Source: Mauremys mutica
Taxonomy: Eukaryota > Chordata > Testudines > Geoemydidae
Assembly: GCF_020497125.1 (NCBI RefSeq)
Contig: NC_059084.1
Location: forward strand, 10,567,501 to 10,631,500
DNA: 64,000 bases
Direction of reading: 5' to 3'
The position numbers and the translations under genes are program-made. Positions 47,891 to 60,125 of the stretch are shown here, in pieces (position 1 is the stretch's first letter; every line of letters begins with the position of its first letter). The notes under the pieces are model-generated. The model saw nothing but the letters and a program-made list of their open reading frames with translations, did not search any database and was not told the origin of the DNA.

Positions 47891-47930
47891 TGAAATGGTT
47901 GTGGTTGAAATGGTTGTGGTTGAAATGGTG
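47891..47930. repeat. Minisatellite, 15-base unit, about 2.7 copies
   Basis: TGAAATGGTTGTGGT occurs twice in tandem, followed by TGAAATGGTG. Lies between the two CR1 copies. Confidence 0.85.
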
Positions 47931-48049
47931 TAAGCTATAGCAGAGTTTCAAAACCACTGCTGACAACATGGCACACCTGAGCAGGGTGAAGAGAGATTTT
48001 CTTGAAAACCATGAGCATAGTTTGGGGGAGGGGGTGGGGGGAGACATAC

Positions 48050-49366
48050 TGAAAGGTGAACTGTCAGGCTGGAGGGAGGTTACTAGTAGAGTTCCTCAGG
48101 GATCGGTTTTTGGACCAATCTTATTTAATCTTTTTATTACTGACCTTGGCATAAAAAGTGGGAGTGTGCGAATAATGTTTGCGGATGACACAAAGCTGGG
48201 AGGTATTGCCAACACAGATATCATACAGGAAGATCTGGATGACCTTGTAAACTGGAGAAATAGTAATAGGATGAAATTTAATAGTGGAAAGTGCAAGGTC
48301 ATGCATTTAGGGATTAACAACAAGAATTTTTGTTACATCAATTAGAAGTAACAGAGGAGGAGAAGGACCTTGGAGTATGGATGACTATGAGCCGCCAATG
48401 TGATATGGCCATGAAAAAAGCTAATGTGGTCTTGGAATGCATTAGGCGAGGTATTTCCAGTAGAGATAAGGAGGTGTTAGTACCGTTATACAAGGCACTG
48501 GTGAGACCTCATCTGGAATACTGTGTGCAGTTCTGGTCTCCCATGTTTAAGAAGGATGAATTCAAACTGGAACAGGTTCAGAGAAGGGCTACTAGGATGA
48601 TCCGAGGAATGGAAAACCTGTCTTATGAAAGGAGACTCAAAGAGTCGGCTTGTTTAGCCTAACCAAAAGAAGGCTGAGGGGACATATGATTGCTCTCTAT
48701 AAATATTTCAGAGGGATAAATACCAGGGAGGGAGAGGAAATATTTAAGCTCAGGACCAATGTGGATACAAGAACAAATGTATATAAACTGGGCATCAGGA
48801 AGTTTAGACTTGAAATTAGACAAAGGTTTTGAACCATCAGAGGAGTGAAGTTCTGGAACAACCTTCCAAGGGGAGCAACGGGGGCAAAAAGACATATCTG
48901 GCTTCAAGATTAAGCTTGATAAGTTTATGGAGGGGATAGTATTAATTGATCTTTGACTATTAGCGGTAAATATGCCCAATGGCCTATGATGGGATGTTAG
49001 ATGGGGTGGGATCTGAGTTACTACAAATAATTCTTTCCTGGGTGCTGGCTGGTGAGTCTTGCCCACATGCTTAGGGTTTAAGTGATCGCCATATTTGGGG
49101 TCGGGAAGGAATTTTCCTCCAGGCAGATTGGCAGAGGCCCTGGGGGGATTTCGCCTTCCTCTGCAGCGTGAGGCACGGGTTACTTGCTGGAGGATTCTCT
49201 ACATCTTTAAGTCTTTAAACCATGATTTGAGGACTTCAATGGCTCAGACATAGGTTAGGGGTTTGTTGCGGGTGTGGGTGGGTGAGATTTTCCGGCCTGC
49301 GTTGTGCAGGAGGTCAGACTAGATGATCATATTGGTCCCTTCTGACCTTAGAGTCATAGACATTAA
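48050..49366 (+). mobile_element. CR1 LINE, different subfamily, 5'-truncated
   Basis: Starts inside ORF2 with the RVPQGSVFGPILFNLFI region and the catalytic MFADDTKLGG motif near 48180, then KFNSGKCKVMHLGI, and in shifted frames VPLYKALVRPHLEYCVQ and the KRRLRGHMIALYK region. The 3' untranslated part (GGGAAGGAATTTTCCTCCAG, GGAGGTCAGACTAGATGATC, TGGTCCCTTCTGACCTTA) differs from that of the neighbour at 45600-47456, so it is a separate insertion of another CR1 subfamily. Frameshifts make it inactive. Confidence 0.9.
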
Positions 49367-50226
49367 GGTTTCCCCCGCAAACTGCAAGCCTCAGAAGGTG
49401 TGGAATTTGCCTACTCCATGCATATCCCCGCTGGCCTTACTGGAGCTGTCCCCGTTCCTCCCCAGATACAGAAGTCAAACTATGCCTGTGCTGAAAACCA
49501 TGTTAACAAGACTGCACTTGCCACCTCAGTAGTGTATAACTCAGTTTCACAACATAGCGATAATGTGGTTCCGAGGGGGGGAAAAAATCCATGCCCAAAG
49601 TGATGATAGTGAGGACAGGGCCTGAGTTGAAACTCTGCATGTTGGGTAAGGACACGTGCTATCTAGCTGCAAGTTTGAGCACACTCCATACACAACAGGC
49701 TACACCACTTGAAACTCTAGATTGTGGGTCAGTGTGCTACCTGGGCATGCCTTCAGAGTGTTTGCTTGTGTGCTAGGAGGGTCAGGGATCGCATCCTACT
49801 CCTTACACAGAGAAAATGTGGGTTGTGGAGGAAAAATGCCCTTTTCATTCCATCTAATGCTCACCATGCACACGATATTCTGATCAGGGCAGGATCTAAA
49901 CATTTGCTACAAATATTGGTCAAGTGGCTCACTTTCAAAGTGCACAATGGGAAAAGATATATGGTCACTAAACAGAAAACAGCCAAGAATATCGATGAGA
50001 GGCTTGAAAAACCAGCAATAAAAGATGAAATCTCCAAATTGCAGGTCAGTAAAACTCAAACGTATTATAGTATGGAACAGCAATATTAGAGAACCAAGCA
50101 TAAATATGCAACAGACTACTAGATTTGCCTGTTTGAAAGTGGGGATACAAATCTGATCGATTTCTTAAAGCAACAGCCCTGAAAATTCTGAGGCTAGATA
50201 CAGAAGGTGATACAGTAACATGATAA
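49367..50226. other. Intronic DNA without a recognised gene
   Basis: Unique-looking sequence with moderate base composition and an open frame of 121 codons (49724-50089) without a recognisable product. Confidence 0.5.
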
Positions 50227-50228
50227 TA

Positions 50229-50415
50229 CACCTCTACCTAGATACAATGCTGTCCTCGAGAGCCAAAAAATCATACCGCGTTATAGGTGAAATCGCATTA
50301 TATCGAACTTGCTTTGATCCACCGGAGTGCGCAGTTCCCTCCCCCCGGAGCACGGCTTTACCGCGTTATATCTGAATTCGTGTTATACCAGTCACGTTAT
50401 ATTGAGATAGAGGTG
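50229..50415 (-). mobile_element. TA-flanked MITE, CACCTCTACCC family, copy 3
   Basis: TA at 50227-50228 and 50416-50417. Left end CACCTCTACCTAGATACAAT; right end reversed CACCTCTATCTCAATATAAC. In reverse orientation to copy 1; shares TTATAGGTGAAATCGCATTA, TTGCTTTGATCCACCGGAGT. 187 bases, without the internal expansion of copy 2. Confidence 0.85.
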
Positions 50416-52529
50416 TATTTAAGATTCCTAATTTACATGACAAAGAAGCATGCTTAACTGCTTTTTGTTTTATTTACTAGGAGACGCTTTATTCCTCTGT
50501 GAACTGTGGAGAATTCTCCAATACAGTGAATAAATAAGCAACAGTTTGAGTCTACATATATTTATTTATGGTAGTTTAAGCAGACATCTGGAGGGGAAAA
50601 AAACTATTTACAAGTGAGACAAAGAAACACAGTGTTCCACCCAGGAAAGAAGTTACTGAGATAAAACACTGGATGAGAGCAAGGGTACGCTCTACTCAGT
50701 AGTGCAGAGTCCAATCCAGTTAAAATCCTCTTTATAATAGAGGGCTTAGACAAATGTTTGGTAAATTAAGTAATGGCATCCAGGTGAGCTAGTGTTCTAT
50801 AACCAGAGTCAACCAGAGAAAGTGTTAAAGACTTAAGAACACTTGGGGTTGAATGTTTCATTCTCTCTCTCTCTCTCTTTTTTAAATATAATCCTCAGGA
50901 GACCAACTCCAGGCCTGGGAAAAAAATAAGAATCCAAGACCAGGCTCTTGAGAGACATTTTAAGGATAAAGTATTAGTAGAAAAAGAAAGAAACAAACTG
51001 TCTGAAAGGCTTTGTTCCCTCCAAATATATAAATACCCAAGAGACTTTTTTAAATGTAGTTTATGAAGCCATGTTTTATAGGCATTATGATGTTGGCAGG
51101 GCAACTGAAACCATGACACCACATTCACAGGAACATGGATGCATAACCTTACCTTCTCTTTGTAAAATATAACATAGGGTGGATCTGATATTAGAACTGC
51201 TTATTTACTGATTCCAGCTAAAGTCAATGTTACTTGGAAAAAAAAACTATAAAAAAGGTGTGTACAGCAGTTACACAATGTTGTGGTTAAAACTGGGATT
51301 CAATTTCGTTAGGACAAAGTTCAATGTCCCATGAAACTACACGTTTCATAAGAAGAGTTTTAAATAGGTCATCCCCTAGTAAACCTAGTGATTAAAGGTC
51401 AAACAAAATCACGTTCTGAGCTGTAAAACCATATCTCAGGAGACATTTCTCTTCCAGATTGTTTAGTCTTTAGACATAAAAATAACCCCAAAACCTTGGT
51501 TGCAAATTCCCTTACTATCAAGACCTGTGGACCTACAACTGTGGACCTACAAAGTTTACTTTTGTGAGAGTCAAGCAGCACTGTTGCATTCCACTTACAC
51601 CTCAGTATAAGAATACAGGAGCTCAGAATGCCAGTAGGGCACCCTGACACATTCCAGCTGGAACTGCAGAGGTTCATTTTTCTTTCTAGGATATGCAAAT
51701 ACAAGAGAAACAGGTTTCTTTCATTCTATTCTGATTTGAAATCAAGTGGAGTACTACTGATGTTAAATCTACTCAGACTAGGAACCCAAATGATCCCCAC
51801 CCTTTGGTAGTACCACTAGCATTTATGGGATAACAGAATACAAGGTTTAATTAGCTGCTCATTTGGATAGGAAATCATCCACATTCCTAAATGGTGTGAA
51901 TAAGTGCTAATTATTGCTTGCTATTTCAGGGAAAATGTGGTACTGATGCTATCGCAAAGGAAGCACACACCTACGAATAGTTTAAGATATTCTCAAGTAA
52001 CTGGCATGTATCCAAAACTGAACACAAAGCTCTATGGGAGGGGCCAGGGTACTCAGCACTTTCTGTAACTGAAACATTTTCGGTGAGGATTCAGTCCCAT
52101 TATCAATAGTTTTTCATGCTTAGAAACAAGCAAGGAAGATGAAATATTTTGGACTATTGCCTGCAGCACCACTGTCCTCACCTTTCTGGTAGCACAAGTT
52201 ATACTGGACTTGGCTGGAAGGGGAAGAGTGGGTGGTGGGAGGGGAACTGTGTTCCAGAAACGCCTGTGAAGTTTAAACTTTCATTTTCTCCTTTGCTGGC
52301 ATTTCAGAACCCTACTGTATTCAGCCCACAGTTCTGTAGCCATTATCTGCACAATGCCTTTGGTTAAAAAGGGATCACTGGCGAGGTCATGTATTTCCCT
52401 TTTTTTTTTTTCCTCCCTTCCCTCCTCAACAACATACCACACAGGCTGCCTTTGCTGCTACACAAACCCTGAGAGCTTTATTTCTCTTCTGTATGTAACC
52501 ACCCATTAAAAACACCAACCTCTTTCTGA
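50416..52529. other. Intronic DNA without a recognised gene
   Basis: AT-rich. Includes a CT microsatellite at 50861-50880 and a tandem pair of GTGGACCTACAA near 51527-51552. Nothing else recognised. Confidence 0.5.
50861..50880. repeat. CT dinucleotide microsatellite
   Basis: About eight CT units followed by a T run. Confidence 0.9.
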
Positions 52530-52730
52530 AGGGGAGGAAGAATGGACTCGTGGTTAAGGCATTGAGCTAGGAGTCAGGGCATTTGGGTTCTATTCTCTGC
52601 TCTGCCAGAGGCTCACTGTGTAACCCTGGGTGAGGCACTCAACTTCCCTGCAATTCTTTTCAGTAATTATTAACACTTAGCCATACAACATCCCTCTGGA
52701 AGGGAGCAAACTCATTAAAGGGTTAAATTC
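52530..52730 (+). repeat. MIR-type SINE
   Basis: tRNA-like head GACTCGTGGTTAAGGCATTG, then GAGTCAGGGCATTTGGGTTC, TCTGCTCTGCCAGAGGCTCA, CTGTGTAACCCTGGGTGAGG in plus MIR order. Confidence 0.85.
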
Positions 52731-53965
52731 ATACAAGGCCCTCTGTACTACTTTGGCTCTGATGGCACAGAACAGAGAGGCCAGGGACGCACTGCAAAAC
52801 CTCTGACAGAGTGCGTTTGAGAATGCTTTGAGATTTTTATTTTTTGAGTCTTTTAAACTGGGGATTGGGAGACTCCTTTAACATCAAGTCAGTTAGTTGC
52901 TTTTTGTATTGTGTGTGCTTGGAGAGATGTAATAAGTACATGGTAAATTTTAAAATAAATACTCAAATCTAGTGATCTTATCACCCTATGTAATTCTGGC
53001 AAGCCATAATTCAAAACCATGCACTGAAGGGAGAGGCCATAAAGGGGCTGTACTGTAGCCCTGCTGACACCTTTCAGGTCAGAGAGAGAAAAATCTATCC
53101 CCTCCCACAAATCTCCACATTGTTGCCTGCACAAAGTGCAAATCTGGTTTTATGCAAGAGGTGAATTTCATCTAATGATTCTAAACTACAGAGCACTGTA
53201 TCATCTACTCAGATTATCCTTTACTAAAATAGATCATTTTAAAATCAACGGCCAGTGACTGGTTGGCCTAAGTTGGTCAAAGAATTCAAAACCGTAAGTG
53301 TCTTGTAAATCCAACAGTAGGATCGAAGTTTAAGTTACTTTACACAATCAGTCAAATGTGGCTTTTAGCCACTAATGAACCTGGCTTCTAGATGCAATTA
53401 CTACTCCATAATGTTTTTTTTTTCCACTGGACAAAATGAAAAATGCTTTGATACTTAGAAGATCCTGTACATTGGTTTACCCGCAAGGAGGGAGCAAAGG
53501 GAGTTACTTTAATAACTGGTCAGCTGAAGCAGCTAGGCAGAGATCATCAACAGAAGAGGGTAAAATGAAATAATGTACTTGGTTGGGTTTTTTTTGCAAA
53601 TTAAAAAACAAGAAAAGCCTGAGGATCTCTCTCAAACCATCCTACTCACTTTTTTCTGGAGAGAAATTCTAAGTATGCATTACTCAGAGAATGGTTTGTA
53701 TGACAAAGACAAAGCGCACACAGTTTGGAGGGGAGGAGTCAAAAAAAAAAAAGGAGATATTGAGGAGGAGCAGGCTGCCTAGTTTTCCTTGTAAGCCAGT
53801 GAATGTTTTTTTTTCACTTATCCAATGAACACTGAAAAGGTAGGAACAATTTCAACCTTGGCGTCCCATTTTACATCTGTGACAGAAAACAGAAGATGAT
53901 GAAGAATAAAAGTGAGTTTATATGACGTTATCTACCCCTCACGTAAGCCATGAGCAAGTCTACAA
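52731..53965. other. Intronic DNA without a recognised gene
   Basis: AT-rich with T runs near 53412 and 53805 and an A run near 53738. No gene recognised. Confidence 0.5.
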
Positions 53966-53973
53966 TTCATAAG

Positions 53974-54712
53974 TAGAGCTCAGCAAATCCATGGATATCC
54001 ACAGACCATTTTTGCAGGTAGTGGATTGGATGCAGATACAACCACGCAGGGCTCGACTCACCAGTGGCGCCTGGCTTGTGGCGTCTGGCTTGGGCAGCCC
54101 AGGGTGTGCAGCGCGCTCAGGGCTGGAAGCCAGTGGCTTGAGCTAGGTGGCAAGTAGGAGTTGGGGCTATCCAGCACCCACTCACCACACTGCTTCCTAT
54201 CCAGCAGCTCAGGCCCCTGAGGCAGCGCCAGTGTGCCCACCACGGCCCGGCCCAGCACTGGCTACGCTTCCAGTCCTGGGCCCAGCCTGCCGGCTCCTGG
54301 GCAGCAGGGCCCAGCCCTGGCCCTAGGCACTGGAGCGGGCGGGGTCCCGGCACCCCACCCCTCCGCCCCACTGTGATGCAATGCCCTCCTGCTACCGTGT
54401 GCCATTGCTCGCAAACAACCGGGAACAGTATGCTATGTGCCACCCCTTCCCCTCAGCCCCCCACCCCGGGCCACCCCATCTCCTTGAGACCTTGTCCCCG
54501 TGCTGCTCCTTACCCCCAGTCACCACCTTCGCGCTGCCTCTTCCCTGCAAGCCCCTGCCTCCCTCCTCGCACCCTTCCCCCTGCCAGCCCTTGTGAGACA
54601 GCTTGCTGTTGGGGTGCGGATGCAAGTAAAAGACGGCTAGCGGATCGCAGGTTGATACTGGCAGATGTGGATCGGATGCAGATCCATGTTTCTGTATCCA
54701 CGCAGGGCTCTA
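53974..54712. mobile_element. hAT-like element with GC-rich interior
   Basis: Perfect 8-base duplication TTCATAAG at 53966-53973 and 54713-54720. Ends TAGAGCTCAGC and, reversed, TAGAGCCCTGCGTGGATAC. Sub-terminal parts on both sides repeat GGATGCAGAT, ATCCATGGATATCC and ATCCGATCC-like motifs. The 54050-54600 centre is GC-rich and generates overlapping open frames up to 140 codons that I do not accept as genes. A second GCAGGGCTCGACTCACCA near 54046 copies the right end and hints at internal rearrangement. Confidence 0.85.
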
Positions 54713-57447
54713 TTCATAAGAATTACACAGGACTGATTTTTAAAGAGAGGCTCCAGTCCATGCAACACTCTCTGTGCCTTCATTTGCATCCATGACGACA
54801 GTATGTGTGCCCAAAAGAGGCCAGATAGGTAGGTATCTAGGCATTAGCAGGTGCAACTATAAGTATAAAACATGCACATGAAGCTCATTTCTACTTTTTA
54901 AAAATATCTTGCTGTGAATGTACATATGTAGTTATAGCTATCAAAATGTTTACACTCTACCTTGACCTTAGTATAAGCTGTTCAAGCTATATGCTTTCAG
55001 CAGAGCTATAGAGGTGCTATTAGCATCTGAAAGTATTACTATGATGTGGGATAACTCAGAAGTTTGCTATGGAGGGATTTAAATCAGAATGCTCTCTTAA
55101 ATCTAATTCATGTTCATGACCCCAAGTTACAAAGGAAAGCATTAGGTCCTGCTGCTTTTATCCAGATTTTCAGAACTCAAGCATAAACACCCATTGGAAG
55201 ACAGTGTTGTGCTAGAACAAAACAGGTTTAAATTATATGCATAGTTTATAAAAGAAATGGAGATGCTTTTACTGATCCTGTCAAGGAGAAAGGAGAGACC
55301 TAGAAGGTGTTCTGACTTGGGAACAGAACAGTTTCCTGAGTTTAGCAGAAAGCTTTGAGAACTTGCTAGTTGGCTTTCTGGAGAGCAGGAATCTATGAAA
55401 GAGATTTGGAAAGTGCACAATGTAAATAATACATAGATAATATAAGAGAAATAAAGCTGGCTGCACTTTATCCACATGGCAACTCATGTGTATGTCCAGG
55501 GCTTGTACAAAATTTTGCTTTAGAAAGAATCAAAATTCCGGGCTCTAACCAGCATGTTCTTCTACCTGTGCAAACCTTTATTGCCACATGAAGTCTAACC
55601 AACTTTCATTGGGACCACAACAGGAGTGAGGTCCTCCTTGTGGATTCATTTGCAAGGCTGAATCCTGAGTGTTTACACATTTCTCTAGACTCAGTTCTAA
55701 CTAAAACTAATGCAACTGTTCTTGTTATATTCCATGCCATAGAGCAATTTCTCTCTTTGTAGGGATTTCTAGAGTTTACACCTATTTATTGGGGAAGTAT
55801 TTCAATAGCTTTCTGAATTTGAGATAGTAAGCGGAAGTGTGCAAAAAACCCACAACAGACATTGTGTACAATACCATAATGCTAAAGAACAACAATTTTA
55901 AATCTAGCACTGTAGGACATGTACAAAAAGACAGTGATATAATTTACTTAACATCAAATAGCTTGCACTTTGACATTTAGGTTTTCCTTTAAAAAAGTTT
56001 TTATAAAATCTAAGTTCAATAGAAATGCTGATGCCTTTAAAAAAGAAAATTCACCTTCAATAGTGAAAATAAATTTTAATTTTTAAAATTCTTCAAGATT
56101 TACTTAAGGTGTGATTAGCAACATGAGCTGGGAAAAAGGTTTTCTCTTTCTTTTTCTTAATTGCATCATTTTTAACCTGACAGCACCCTCTTTAAATAAA
56201 CCATAAATCAGTTTGTAGGTCTTCTCTTTGGAACTAAAGATCTTGCTGAGCTCTTGGTGTAAACTCTTAAAATTTCTGTATATTTTCAACATGATTCAGC
56301 TGACACTCACTTTTATTTCAGTGGCAATTTAATTGATCTGTTCCTACACTTTAAAATTGCTTTGAAAAAAGCAAAGCAAATTATACCTAAATTTAAGGCA
56401 CTACTTCCTCAACATGGTTTCAATCCTAAGTAGGAACTCATGAACCTGATATTGCAGGACTGTGGGGATTTACTGGGTGTGCACACAAATTTATGATATT
56501 AAGCATCTCATGCACTATTTAAATAAATTAATAAAGAGCAAAGTACTAAAAATAAAGCAGTTTATAACATTGTACAGTACAAGTTTTTCACCATCATAAT
56601 TACTACAGAAGTGATATTTGCACAATGTCATATAAAAAAGAAGTGCAGAATTTTGGGTGGTGTGGTTTGAGAAACTCTTAAAAGGTTTCTTTCGAACTGT
56701 GTAGATGCCTTGCTGAGAACACTGCAGTAACAGAAGGGCATAACCATACAATTTTCTAGCTGACAATATCTTAAATTTATGTACCAGATGTTATTTTATG
56801 GCATGTGACAAATTAGAAGCTAAGTACTAATAGTGTCCCCACTTTCAGTGCAGTTTGAATTGCTGGTACTGGCACAGTCTTTGGATCATTACTAAATTGA
56901 AGGCAGGGCTACACTCATTCCTGCAGCTGCTGCCACATTTATATAGCAGCTAAATCATTTTTTTTAATTGAAGAACTAGAAAGTATTGCAGCAAACAAAC
57001 CAAGCAACCAACCACTGTGTAAAAAGCAATATTGCTAGAAAGGCTATTTATATCTTATAATAGGTCCCATTTCATATCTTTAAAAAAAAAAAAAAAAGTC
57101 CTGTCTTGTTTCTTGTACAGACCTGTATTCAAAGTTTTGAGCTGACAGCAAAATGGCATTGCTGTTCCAAAAGATTGTATTAAATATTTATACTCAATGC
57201 AGGCTTCAAGACAATTTCTGCACTGCATGAGTAGCGCATTCTGCAATGCAAACCTTCTGCCTCTTTGACTCGTTAGCAGTGGAAACCAGATCCTAGCACC
57301 TTTTCTTACAACTGAAGCTTGTTAGGCAAAATAAATACAAATCTAAAGGCAAAGCTAGGAAACTCTTAAAAAAAAAAAGCATCAGGCAAACTAATAAAGC
57401 TGTCTGTAATGTTACTACAGAAAGGGAAAAGGAGATTAATTATAGAG
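54713..57447. other. Intronic DNA; one odd open frame
   Basis: AT-rich. The minus-strand open frame at 56104-56292 is discussed separately. A run of A at about 57080. No other feature found. Confidence 0.5.
56104..56292 (-). other. Lysine-rich 62-codon open frame, uncertain coding status
   Basis: The minus strand reads MLKIYRNFKSLHQELSKIFS, later KLIYGLFKEGAVRLKMMQLR and a basic tail RKRKRKPF before a stop. The product looks more protein-like than most frames here (charged helix pattern, basic tail). It has no upstream in-frame continuation (a TGA lies two codons before the ATG), no recognised family and no conserved partner exon. It may be a remnant of a pseudogene or chance. Confidence 0.15.
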
Positions 57448-57659
57448 CAGTGGTTCTCAAACTTTTGTACTGGTGACCCCTTTCACATAGCAAGCCTCTG
57501 AGTGCAACCCCCTTATAAATATATTAAAAAGTGTTTTTAATTTAACGCCATTATAAATGCTGGAGGCAGGGTTTGGGGTGGAGGCTGACAGCTCACGACC
57601 CCCATGTAATAACCTCGTGACCCCCTGAGGGGTTCCAACTCCCAGTTTGAGAACTCCTG
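57448..57659. mobile_element. hAT-like short element (CAGTGGTTCTCAAACTTT ends)
   Basis: Perfect 8-base duplication TTATAGAG at 57440-57447 and 57660-57667. Ends CAGTGGTTCTCAAACTTTTG and, reversed, CAGGAGTTCTCAAACTGGGA, classic hAT/Charlie-type termini. 212 bases, non-coding. Confidence 0.95.
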
Positions 57660-57914
57660 TTATAGAGCATATCAGCAGAGAGCTACTTTGCTGGAGATAT
57701 TGTCATATCTTTTCTGACTATAAATTGGTTAAAAAAAATGTCCTGTATGTTGTAGACTGCATTGATAATGTAGTAATTGATTCAAATGTTTCCTGTTTCA
57801 TGGACCTAGTAAAATAGGACCTATTCTTTCATATCTGAAACACATCAGAATCTCACTAATTCAAAAAAGTGACTAGGAAACCCAATGCAGCCTACGCAAT
57901 TCAGTAAATTGGGC

Positions 57915-58015
57915 CCTAATCCTGCGAAAAGTTATCACCAGGTATAATGCATACTACTGAAAGTGACCAGATGAAGTCAGCTACTACTCACTACTGTGCA
58001 CATGAATAGCGGTTA
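57915..58015. repeat. Amniote interspersed repeat fragment (CCTAATCCTGC type)
   Basis: GGGCCCTAATCCTGCGAAAA resembles the start of the same dispersed repeat as at 1566 (GGGCCTGATCCTGCAG). Later sequence is too diverged to follow. Confidence 0.35.
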
Positions 58016-58043
58016 CTTACAATAGGACCTCTCTCAGTAATTT

Positions 58044-59605
58044 GCAAAAAAAAGTCCTAGCCTCTTTAATCTCTCCTCATATAGGACCCGTTCCAAACCC
58101 CTAATCAGTTTAGTTGCCCTTCTCTGAACCTTTTCTAATGCCAGTATATATTTTTTGAGATGAGGAGACCACATCTGCACACTGTATTCAAGATGTGGGC
58201 GTACCATGGATTTATATAAAGGCAATAAGATATTCTCAGTCTTATTCTCTATCCCTTTTTTAATGATTCCTAACATCCTGTTTGCTTTTTTGACTGCCGA
58301 TGCACACTGCGTGGACGTCTTCAGAGAACTATCCACTATGACTCCAAGATCTCTTTCCTGATTAGTTGTAGTAAATTAGCCCCCATCATATTGTGTGTAT
58401 AGTTGGGGTTATTTTTTCCGGTGTGCATTACTTTACATTTATCCACATTAAATTTCATTTGCCATTTTGTTGCCCAATCACTTAGTTTTGTGAGATCTCT
58501 TTGAAGTTCTTCACAGTCTGCTTTGGTCTTAACTACCTTGAGCAGTTTAGTATCATCTGCAAACTTTGCCACCTCACCGTTTAACCCTTTCTCCAGATCA
58601 TTTATAAATAAATTGAATAGGATTAGTCCTAGGACTGACCCTTGGGGAATACCACTAGTTACGCCTCACCATTCTGAAATTTTACCATTTATTCCTACAC
58701 TTTGTTCCCTGTCTTTTAACCAGTTCTCAACCCATGAAAGGATCTTCCCTCTTATCCCATGACAACTTAATTTACGTAAGAGCCTTTGGTGAGGGACCTT
58801 GTCAAAAGCTTTCTGGAAATCTAAGTACAATATGTCCACTGGATCCTCCTTGTCCACATGTCTGTTGACCCCTTCAAAGAACTCTAATAGATTAGTAAGA
58901 CACGATTTCCCTTTACAGAAACCATGTTGACTTTTGCCTAACAATTTATGTTCTTCTATGTGTCTGACAGTTTTATTCTTTAATTTGCCCGGTACTGACA
59001 TTAGACTTACTGGTCTGTAATTGCCGGGATCACCTCTAGAGCCCTTTTTAAATATTGGCGTGACATTAGCTATCTTCCAGTCACTAGGTACAGAAGCTGA
59101 TTTAAAGGACAGGTTACAAACCATAGTTAATAGTTCTGCATTTTCACATTTGAGTTCTTTCAGAACTCTTGGGTGAATACCATCTGGTCCCGGTGACTTG
59201 TTACTGTTAAGTTTGTCAATTAATTCCAAAACTTCCTCTAATGACACTTCAATCTGTGACAATTCCTCAGATTCGTCACCTACAAAGGACGGCTCAGGTT
59301 TGGGAATATCCCTAACATCCTTAGCCGTGAAGACTGAAGCAAAGAATCCATTTAGTTTCTCTGCACTGACTATCGTCTTTACGTGCTCCTTTTGTCTCTC
59401 AATCGTCCAGGGGCCCCACTGGTTGTTTAGCAGGCTTCTGATTACTTAAAAAAACAGTTTGTTATTACTTTTTGAGTTTTTGGCTAGCTGTTCTTCAAAC
59501 TCCTTTTTGGCTTTTCTTAATACATTTTTACACTTAATTTGGCAGTGTTTATGCTTCTTTCTATTTACCTCACTAGGATTTGACTTCCACTTTTTAATTT
59601 ATTAG
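58044..59605 (-). mobile_element. CR1 LINE, RT region nearly open, 3' end missing
   Basis: From 59605 downwards the minus strand carries the endonuclease-RT linker region, then an open RT segment of 198 codons (59262-58666) with VSLEEVLELIDKLNSNKSPG, NYRPVSLMSVPGKLK and LDFQKAFDKVPHQRL. One in-frame TGA (58666-58668) interrupts it; the frame reopens and includes KFADDTKLLK (catalytic FADD type) and ends at 58336, where a frameshift leads to the MDSSLKTSTQCASAVKKANR segment. The copy stops near 58044 before the usual CR1 3' tail, unlike normal 5'-truncated copies. Inactive. Confidence 0.9.
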
Positions 59606-59884
59606 TATTCAGAATTTTATTTGTATTGTTGAAACTGGCTGTTTGTTCTTATTCTGTAGTTCTGGCTTGTCAATCTCAGGTCAGGTAACAAACCCATGAG
59701 GCTAACTGGATTGTTTGACTATTCATTAGAAGGGCTGTTTACTGAGGAGGTGGTGGAGTGAAGAAGAAATAAAAGTGTATAGAGATGACATCAGAGGCTC
59801 AAGCATCTAATCAGATCAGCCTCTGATAGTATCTGGAGCATGTCTTATTGCTTTTTAATAAAGATGGTAAAATTCTTGTGTTAC
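59606..59884. other. Intronic DNA without a recognised gene
   Basis: Short AT-rich stretch between a CR1 and a MIR; nothing recognised. Confidence 0.5.
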
Positions 59885-60125
59885 AACACTTTGCACTTCT
59901 ATAACACCTATCAGCTGAGCATCTCAAACTCCTTTATAAACACTAGTAATTTAAGCCTCACAAAAGACCCCCTGAGACAGACAGATACACGTATTTTATA
60001 AATGAGAAAAATATGACAGAACAGTTGACTTGGCAAAGGTCACACAGCAAGTCTGTGGCAGAACCAGGAATAGAAACCAGAGCTGCCCACAAGTCCTGTT
60101 CTTTAAGGGCTACACTATGCTCCCT
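59885..60125 (-). repeat. MIR-type SINE, long copy
   Basis: TTTGCACTTCTATAACACCT, CTTTATAAACACTAGTAATT, AAGCCTCACAAAAGACCCCC, GTCACACAGCAAGTCTGTGG, CAGAACCAGGAATAGAAACC and AAGGGCTACACTATGCTCCC in reverse-complement MIR order. Confidence 0.85.

Noticed and set aside
54058..54795. Open frames up to 140 codons; possible CpG island or first exon
   Set aside because: The whole GC-rich block is bounded by the ends and 8-base duplication of a hAT-like element.
56104..56292. CHMP1B or part of it, expected inside GNAL from human synteny as I recall it
   Set aside because: The product does not resemble CHMP1B, and no CHMP1B-like frame of about 199 residues is present in the window.
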